From Paenibacillus marchantiophytorum (GTDB lineage Bacteria > Bacillota > Bacilli > Paenibacillales > NBRC-103111), in assembly GCF_014640555.1 (NCBI RefSeq), contig NZ_BMHE01000040.1:1-64000 (forward strand): DNA of 64,000 bases, in the 5' to 3' direction. The notes below the pieces were generated by a model that was given only the letters and a program-made list of their open reading frames with translations, did not search any database and was not told the DNA's origin. Of the stretch, positions 59,244-64,000 are shown in pieces (the stretch's first letter is position 1; each line of letters begins with the position of its first letter). The translations under genes and the position numbers were made by a program.

Positions 59244-60344
59244 ATGACTCAGCGCATTGTTGTCAAAATCGGCAGCAGCTCACTAACTTCAGATACCGGA
59301 GGACTCAATCCGGATAAAATACGTTTCTTCGCGGCAGAACTGGCGCGGCTTCAGCAGGCCGGCAACCAAGTGCTGCTCGTCACCTCCGGCGCGGTAGCCG
59401 CAGGATTCACCTCCCTTGGCTACCGTACACGGCCCAAGGTGCTGCACGAGAAGCAGGCCGCGGCAGCCGTCGGGCAAGCGCTGTTGATGCAGGCGTACCA
59501 TGAAGCATTCGCATCCCACGGCCTTGGCGTGGCGCAAATTCTGCTGACCCGGTACGACTTCTCCAACCGCAAGCGCGTGCAGAACGCGCTGCTGACCATC
59601 GACGAACTGCTGCAGCGCGGCGTCGTACCCATCATTAACGAGAACGACACCGTCTCGGTCGATGAACTGAAATTCGGCGACAATGATACGTTGTCCGCGC
59701 TCGTTGGCAATTTGGTCAAAGCGAACAAATTGATCATCATTACCGATATGGACGGCTTATACACGGACGATCCACGGAAGAACCCGAACGCGCAGCGCAT
59801 CGAGCGCGTAGCTGCCATCAGCGATGAGCTGTTCAGCTTCGCTGGAGGCTCTGGGAGCGCAGTCGGCACTGGCGGCATGCGCTCCAAGGTTGAAGCTGCC
59901 CGCATCGCAATGCGCGGGGGCGTGCCGGTCTTCATCGGGCGCGTGCTGGAGCCCGGCGACCTGTCGGATGCCGTGAACGGCACCGGCAAGGGCACTTACT
60001 TCGACACGGCGCTGAACAATCTGCCCGTGAAGAAACAATGGGTCGGCTACCACTCGCTGCCCCAAGGTCAAATTCATGTTGATCAAGGCGCGATGAACGC
60101 TTTGATCAGCGGCGGCAAAAGCTTGCTCCCGGCTGGCATTATCGGCGCAACAGGAGATTTCCACCCCGGTGATGTCGTCGAGGTGATGAGCAAGGACGGC
60201 GCACTTCTCGGCCGCGGCGTCGTCAACTACGCGGCTTGGCAAGTACAAGCCGCCGCAGGTTTAAGCACCGATGAGGTCCAGAAGCGGGTTGAAGTCACCC
60301 GCATAGAAGTTATTCACCGAGATGAATGGGTCCCTTTGACCTAA
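59244..60344 (+). CDS. proB: Glutamate 5-kinase
   Basis: 366 residues from ATG 59244; an ATG four codons earlier lies too close to the AAAGG site. Amino-acid-kinase domain (1-260) with RIVVKIGSSSL, substrate/feedback region VPIINENDTVSVDE and GTGGMRSKVEAARIA, then a C-terminal PUA domain (about 275-360). It phosphorylates glutamate, the first and feedback-controlled step of proline synthesis. It follows the proline T-box, and proS begins 27 bp after its stop. GC content is higher here than in the neighbours. Confidence 0.96.
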   Translation: MTQRIVVKIGSSSLTSDTGGLNPDKIRFFAAELARLQQAGNQVLLVTSGAVAAGFTSLGYRTRPKVLHEKQAAAAVGQALLMQAYHEAFASHGLGVAQILLTRYDFSNRKRVQNALLTIDELLQRGVVPIINENDTVSVDELKFGDNDTLSALVGNLVKANKLIIITDMDGLYTDDPRKNPNAQRIERVAAISDELFSFAGGSGSAVGTGGMRSKVEAARIAMRGGVPVFIGRVLEPGDLSDAVNGTGKGTYFDTALNNLPVKKQWVGYHSLPQGQIHVDQGAMNALISGGKSLLPAGIIGATGDFHPGDVVEVMSKDGALLGRGVVNYAAWQVQAAAGLSTDEVQKRVEVTRIEVIHRDEWVPLT

Positions 60345-60371
60345 GCAATAGAAAGTGAGGCGTGCCTACAG

Positions 60372-62090
60372 ATGAAACAACAACGAATGCTAATCCCGAC
60401 TTTGCGCGATGTCCCGGGAGATGCCGAAGCGGCAAGCCATCGCCTGATGCTGCGAGCAGGATTGATTCGCCAGCTATCCAGCGGTATTTATTCTTATCTG
60501 CCTTTAGGACTTAAAGCCCTCCAACATATACAAACCATCGTTCGCGAAGAAATGGACGCTGCCGGGGCACAAGAAATGCTGATGCCTGCTCTGCATCCTT
60601 CCGAATTATGGAAAGCATCTGGCAGATGGGATGTCTACGGCCCTGAACTGATGCGATTGGAAGATCGCAATGGCCGTGAGTTCGCCTTAGGCGCAACACA
60701 TGAAGAAGTCATCACGTCGATTGTGAAAGATGAGATTCATTCTTATAAGAAGCTGCCGGTTACACTGTATCAGATTCAGACGAAATATCGGGATGAACGC
60801 AGACCGCGCTTCGGCCTGCTGCGAGGACGGGAATTCCTGATGAAGGATGCCTATTCATTCGACAGCTCTGCCGAAGGCCTGGACGAAAGCTATACCAGCA
60901 TGTATAACGCGTATGTTAACATCTTCACACGCTGCGGCTTGCAGTTCCGCGCCGTTGAAGCTGATTCCGGTGCCATCGGGGGAACGGACACCCATGAATT
61001 TATGGCATTGGCGGAAGTTGGTGAAGACACGATCGTGCATTGCCCTTCTTGCCAATACGCGGCTAATTTGGAGAAAGCCCTTGGCCGTATGCCTGAGCAA
61101 GGAGCTCAAAGTCAAGCGTCGGCAACTTCTGAGCCTGCCAAGATTCATACCCCTGCGATCAGCAGTATCAAGCAGCTAATCCAGTTTTTGCAAATTTCGC
61201 CTCAGCAAATTATTAAATCCGTTGCCCTTGATGTGGACGGAACGCCAGTCATCGTATTGCTTCGAGGCGACTATGAATTAAATGAGATCAAATTAAAGCA
61301 AACACTCGGCGCTGCCGATGTATCCATGCTTTCCGAGAATGAGATTCTCAAACTAGGCTCAATCGCAGGATTTATCGGTCCTGTCGGACTTCCTAACGTC
61401 AAAATTCTAGCTGATATCTCCACCAGAGGCATCATCGATGCCGTAGTAGGCGCCAATGAACTGGACTATCATCTGACGCATGTCTCCCTTGAACGAGATT
61501 TGCCACATACCACTTACCTGGATCTTCATAATGTGGCGGAAGGTGAATTATGCAGCCACTGCGGCCATGAGCTCCTTTTTGCCAAAGGGATTGAAGTTGG
61601 GCATGTCTTTAAATTAGGCACCAAATACAGCAAATCACTTGGCGCAACTTTCAGTGATGAGCATGGCAATTCTGAGCCCATCATCATGGGCTGTTACGGC
61701 ATCGGTGTTTCCCGCGTGCTGGCAGCTGTCATTGAACAGAACTACGATGAACAAGGTATTATTTGGCCTGAGACGATAGCACCTTTTTCCATTCATCTGT
61801 TAACTGTTCAGCCCCAAAATGAAATTCAAATGAAACTATCTCAAGACCTCTATACAGCGCTTCAACAAGCCGGTTATTCCGTCTTATGGGATGATCGTGA
61901 AGAGCGCCCTGGCGTGAAATTCAATGATGCCGACCTGCTTGGTTTCCCTGTACGAGTAACCGTAGGTAAAAAAGCCGGTGACCGAATCATCGAATGCAAA
62001 GAACGCCGCAGTGGTCTTTCCTATGAATTCACCGTCCAACAACTGCTTGCCCATTGCCAATCATTTTTTCCAATCCGGAGGTCGATCTAA
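60372..62090 (+). CDS. proS: Prolyl-tRNA synthetase
   Basis: 572 residues, bacterial-type ProRS. Class II motif 1 SGIYSYLPLGLKALQHIQTI, motif 2 ALGATHEEVIT and YRDERRPRFGLLRGREFLMK, then an INS (YbaK-type) editing domain (about 225-390) that clears mischarged Ala-tRNA, motif 3 GCYGIGVSRVLAAVIEQNYD, and an anticodon-binding domain at the C-terminus. AGTGAGG lies about 12 nt before ATG 60372. Its place between proB and proA puts charging and synthesis of proline under one T-box. proA starts 2 bp after its stop. Confidence 0.96.
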   Translation: MKQQRMLIPTLRDVPGDAEAASHRLMLRAGLIRQLSSGIYSYLPLGLKALQHIQTIVREEMDAAGAQEMLMPALHPSELWKASGRWDVYGPELMRLEDRNGREFALGATHEEVITSIVKDEIHSYKKLPVTLYQIQTKYRDERRPRFGLLRGREFLMKDAYSFDSSAEGLDESYTSMYNAYVNIFTRCGLQFRAVEADSGAIGGTDTHEFMALAEVGEDTIVHCPSCQYAANLEKALGRMPEQGAQSQASATSEPAKIHTPAISSIKQLIQFLQISPQQIIKSVALDVDGTPVIVLLRGDYELNEIKLKQTLGAADVSMLSENEILKLGSIAGFIGPVGLPNVKILADISTRGIIDAVVGANELDYHLTHVSLERDLPHTTYLDLHNVAEGELCSHCGHELLFAKGIEVGHVFKLGTKYSKSLGATFSDEHGNSEPIIMGCYGIGVSRVLAAVIEQNYDEQGIIWPETIAPFSIHLLTVQPQNEIQMKLSQDLYTALQQAGYSVLWDDREERPGVKFNDADLLGFPVRVTVGKKAGDRIIECKERRSGLSYEFTVQQLLAHCQSFFPIRRSI

Positions 62091-62092
62091 TC

Positions 62093-63340
62093 ATGAGTGA
62101 AGTCGTTCAGAAATCAGTCCTTGCCAAACAAGCCGCCCAAATCATGGGCAACCTTACAACTCAACAGAAAAACGAAGCACTGCTATTAATGGCAGATGCC
62201 CTTGTCACAGAGCAGCAAGCGATTATCGAAGCTAATGCCAAGGATTTGCAGCGCGGCAAAGAATTAGGTACGAGCGCATCGCTGCTTGATCGCCTGGCTC
62301 TCAATGAATCGCGAATCGCCGGAATTGCCGAAGGACTTCGCCAAATTGCCGAGCTTCCTGATCCAATTGGCGACCTACTAGAATCCTTTGACCGTCCAAA
62401 TGGCTTGCGCATTCGCAAACTCCGAGTCCCTTTGGGTGTGATCGGCATCATTTATGAAGCAAGACCCAATGTCACGGTTGATGCCGCTGGTCTCTGCCTG
62501 AAAACGGGCAACGCCGTCGTGCTGCGTGGAGGTTCATCGGCTTTATTTTCGAATGAGAAAATCATTGAAGTTCTGCACGGCGCCCTTCGCCGCTCTGCTG
62601 TTCCAGCCGAAGCCTTGCAATTAATTCTTAGCGCTGACCGCAGCTCCGTCGATGAAATGTTAAAGCTGAACGGCTTGATCGATGTGCTCATCCCTAGAGG
62701 CGGACACTCACTTATTCAAAATGTTGTCAAGAACGCCACGGTCCCTGTCATTGAAACAGGCGCAGGTGTATGTCATACTTTCATAGACGAAAGTGCACAG
62801 CTCGAAATGGCTGTCCGCATTGGGATTAATGCCAAAGCGCAGCGTCCGTCTGTCTGTAATTCCATGGAAACTCTGCTCGTGCACGAAGCTATTGCGGAGA
62901 AACATTTAGCCGCCATTGCGGAGGCTTTCACAGGAGCCCATGTAGAGCTTCGGGGCGACGAGCACGCTCGAACCTTGGTGCCAAGCATGAAAGTGGCCGA
63001 AAGTGAAGATTGGAAAACCGAGTATGGCGATTATATCCTCAACATTAAAGTGGTCAAGAATCTCGATGATGCCCTTGCCCATATTCGTGAATATAGCACC
63101 AAGCATTCAGAATGTATTGTGACTGAGGATGCCGCTCATGCAGAGAGATTTCTACAGGAAGTAGATGCTGCTGCCGTCTATCACAACGCTTCAACTCGCT
63201 TTACCGATGGTTTTGAATTCGGATTTGGCGCAGAAATCGGCATCTCCACTCAAAAGCTCCACGCACGTGGTCCAATGGGACTGCCAGCATTAACATCAAC
63301 GAAATTCCGCGTCTATGGCAGCGGACAAATACGGGAATAA
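62093..63340 (+). CDS. proA: Gamma-glutamyl phosphate reductase
   Basis: 415 residues from ATG 62093, with CGGAGG inside the end of proS; the frame stays open up to 62054 but those codons overlap proS. Aldehyde dehydrogenase fold with GLRIRKLRVPLGVIGIIYEA, RGGSSALFSNEKI, VIETGAGVCHTF and the catalytic Cys in SVCNSMETLLVH. It reduces glutamyl-5-phosphate to glutamate semialdehyde, the step after ProB. Third gene of the operon. Confidence 0.96.
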   Translation: MSEVVQKSVLAKQAAQIMGNLTTQQKNEALLLMADALVTEQQAIIEANAKDLQRGKELGTSASLLDRLALNESRIAGIAEGLRQIAELPDPIGDLLESFDRPNGLRIRKLRVPLGVIGIIYEARPNVTVDAAGLCLKTGNAVVLRGGSSALFSNEKIIEVLHGALRRSAVPAEALQLILSADRSSVDEMLKLNGLIDVLIPRGGHSLIQNVVKNATVPVIETGAGVCHTFIDESAQLEMAVRIGINAKAQRPSVCNSMETLLVHEAIAEKHLAAIAEAFTGAHVELRGDEHARTLVPSMKVAESEDWKTEYGDYILNIKVVKNLDDALAHIREYSTKHSECIVTEDAAHAERFLQEVDAAAVYHNASTRFTDGFEFGFGAEIGISTQKLHARGPMGLPALTSTKFRVYGSGQIRE

Positions 63341-63369
63341 CGTTTCATACTTTAAGGAGGTTTTGCAAG

Positions 63370-64000
63370 ATGTCCACATCTTTATCCCAAGCCAAAATTG
63401 CCTTTGTAGGCGCAGGTTCCATGGCCGAAGCCATCATTCGCGGCCTTATTGAAACCAAAGTCGCTCAACCGCAAAATCTGTATGTGATGAATCGCTCCGA
63501 TCAAAGCCGTTTGGCTTTTCTAAGATCCGAATACGGCGTGCAAGCGACTTCAGACATTCTAACGAAAGATACCTTCTTGCGAGAAGCGGATGTTGTCGTG
63601 CTCTGCATGAAACCCAAAGATGTCGTATCTGCCTTCGCGGAACTGCAGCCGCAGCTGAATGAACGCCAGCTTCTCGTTTCTGTCATTGCCGGCCTCTCGA
63701 TCGCCAAGGCGGAATCGCTGCTGCAGACCCATATGCCTATCGTTCGCACAATGCCCAACACATCAAGTACAATTGGATTAGGCGCAACAGGAATGAGCTT
63801 CTCCTCCAAGGTTAATGATACATTCAAACAGCTTGCAACCCAGATGTTCGAAGCGGTTGGCATCGTAACCATCGTTGAAGAGGAAAAACTGGAGATCGTA
63901 ACCGGCGTATCCGGCAGTGGTCCTGCTTACGTCTACTACTTCATGGAGGCTATGATCAAAGCCGCTATCGAAGGTGGCCTTACCGAGGAAGATGCGCGTC
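63370..64000 (+). CDS. proC: Pyrroline-5-carboxylate reductase, N-terminal part (cut by window end)
   Basis: ATG 63370 has AAGGAGG 8 nt upstream. 210 codons are present, then the window ends. N-terminal Rossmann domain with IAFVGAGSMAEAIIRGLIE and VLCMKPKDV, then RTMPNTSSTIGLGATGMSFS and GSGPAYVYYFMEAM, which are standard for ProC. It makes proline from pyrroline-5-carboxylate. Fourth gene behind the proline T-box; the C-terminal dimerisation helices are outside the window. Confidence 0.95.
   Translation, partial: MSTSLSQAKIAFVGAGSMAEAIIRGLIETKVAQPQNLYVMNRSDQSRLAFLRSEYGVQATSDILTKDTFLREADVVVLCMKPKDVVSAFAELQPQLNERQLLVSVIAGLSIAKAESLLQTHMPIVRTMPNTSSTIGLGATGMSFSSKVNDTFKQLATQMFEAVGIVTIVEEEKLEIVTGVSGSGPAYVYYFMEAMIKAAIEGGLTEEDAR

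Overview
The window looks like chromosome from a spore-forming Firmicute of the Paenibacillaceae, most likely Paenibacillus or a close relative. The grounds are the gene families and their order: a collagen-like Gly-X-Thr surface protein, a glgB-glgC-glgD-glgA operon, SLH-domain and copper-amine-oxidase-like envelope proteins, a tandem bacterial dynamin, a single-chain glycyl-tRNA synthetase behind a T-box, strong AAGGAGG-type ribosome binding sites, and frequent TTG/GTG starts. No phage, plasmid, transposase, CRISPR array, rRNA or tRNA gene was seen.

Layout. 0-0.33 kb: start of a collagen-like protein on the minus strand. 0.58-4.65 kb: a MarR regulator and a heterodimeric ABC exporter with a readable promoter/operator. 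4.87-10.75 kb, minus strand: a hybrid kinase carrying two different kinase cores, then an iron module (Fur box, siderophore-binding lipoprotein, Btr-like AraC regulator). 10.9-13.2 kb: a decaying segment with an HxlR pseudogene, two non-coding repeats, an orphan DUF7002-like gene and a broken metallo-hydrolase/oxidoreductase remnant. 13.2-21.2 kb: VOC protein, cardiolipin synthase, glycogen operon. 21.4-24.2 kb: parvulin foldase with a copper-amine-oxidase-like domain, rRNA-type methyltransferase, pseudouridine synthase. 24.2-29.4 kb: MarR regulator, a 55-residue protein, topoisomerase IV (parE-parC). 29.5-36.5 kb: ABC-2 transporter, GDSL esterase, structured repeat, second heterodimeric ABC exporter. 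36.7-41.5 kb: tandem dynamin, small unknown protein, endonuclease III. 41.7-46.6 kb: S-layer-type protein, GerMN lipoprotein, cell-wall amidase. 46.9-52.3 kb: leuC-leuD, small membrane protein, LysR and WYL regulators, short-chain dehydrogenase. 52.3-54.3 kb: gene remnant, cysteine dioxygenase, a block of three structured repeats. 54.3-64 kb: T-box-controlled glyS, a methionine-salvage-like amidase/aminotransferase pair, then a proline T-box ahead of proB-proS-proA-proC (proC is cut by the window end).

How the genes fit together. Two T-boxes with readable specifier codons (GGC for glycine, CCG for proline) match their downstream genes. The proline one puts proline synthesis and proline charging under one uncharged-tRNA sensor. 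Both ABC exporter pairs show the asymmetric ATP sites of heterodimeric exporters: one partner has Asp for the catalytic Glu, the other a non-canonical signature.

The least explained content is two families of roughly 240-300 bp non-coding repeats (A and B). Each is built of short motifs in alternating orientation that could fold into long hairpins. They lie between genes near 11.3-11.9, 32.4-32.7 and 53.3-54.25 kb, and I know no described element that matches them.
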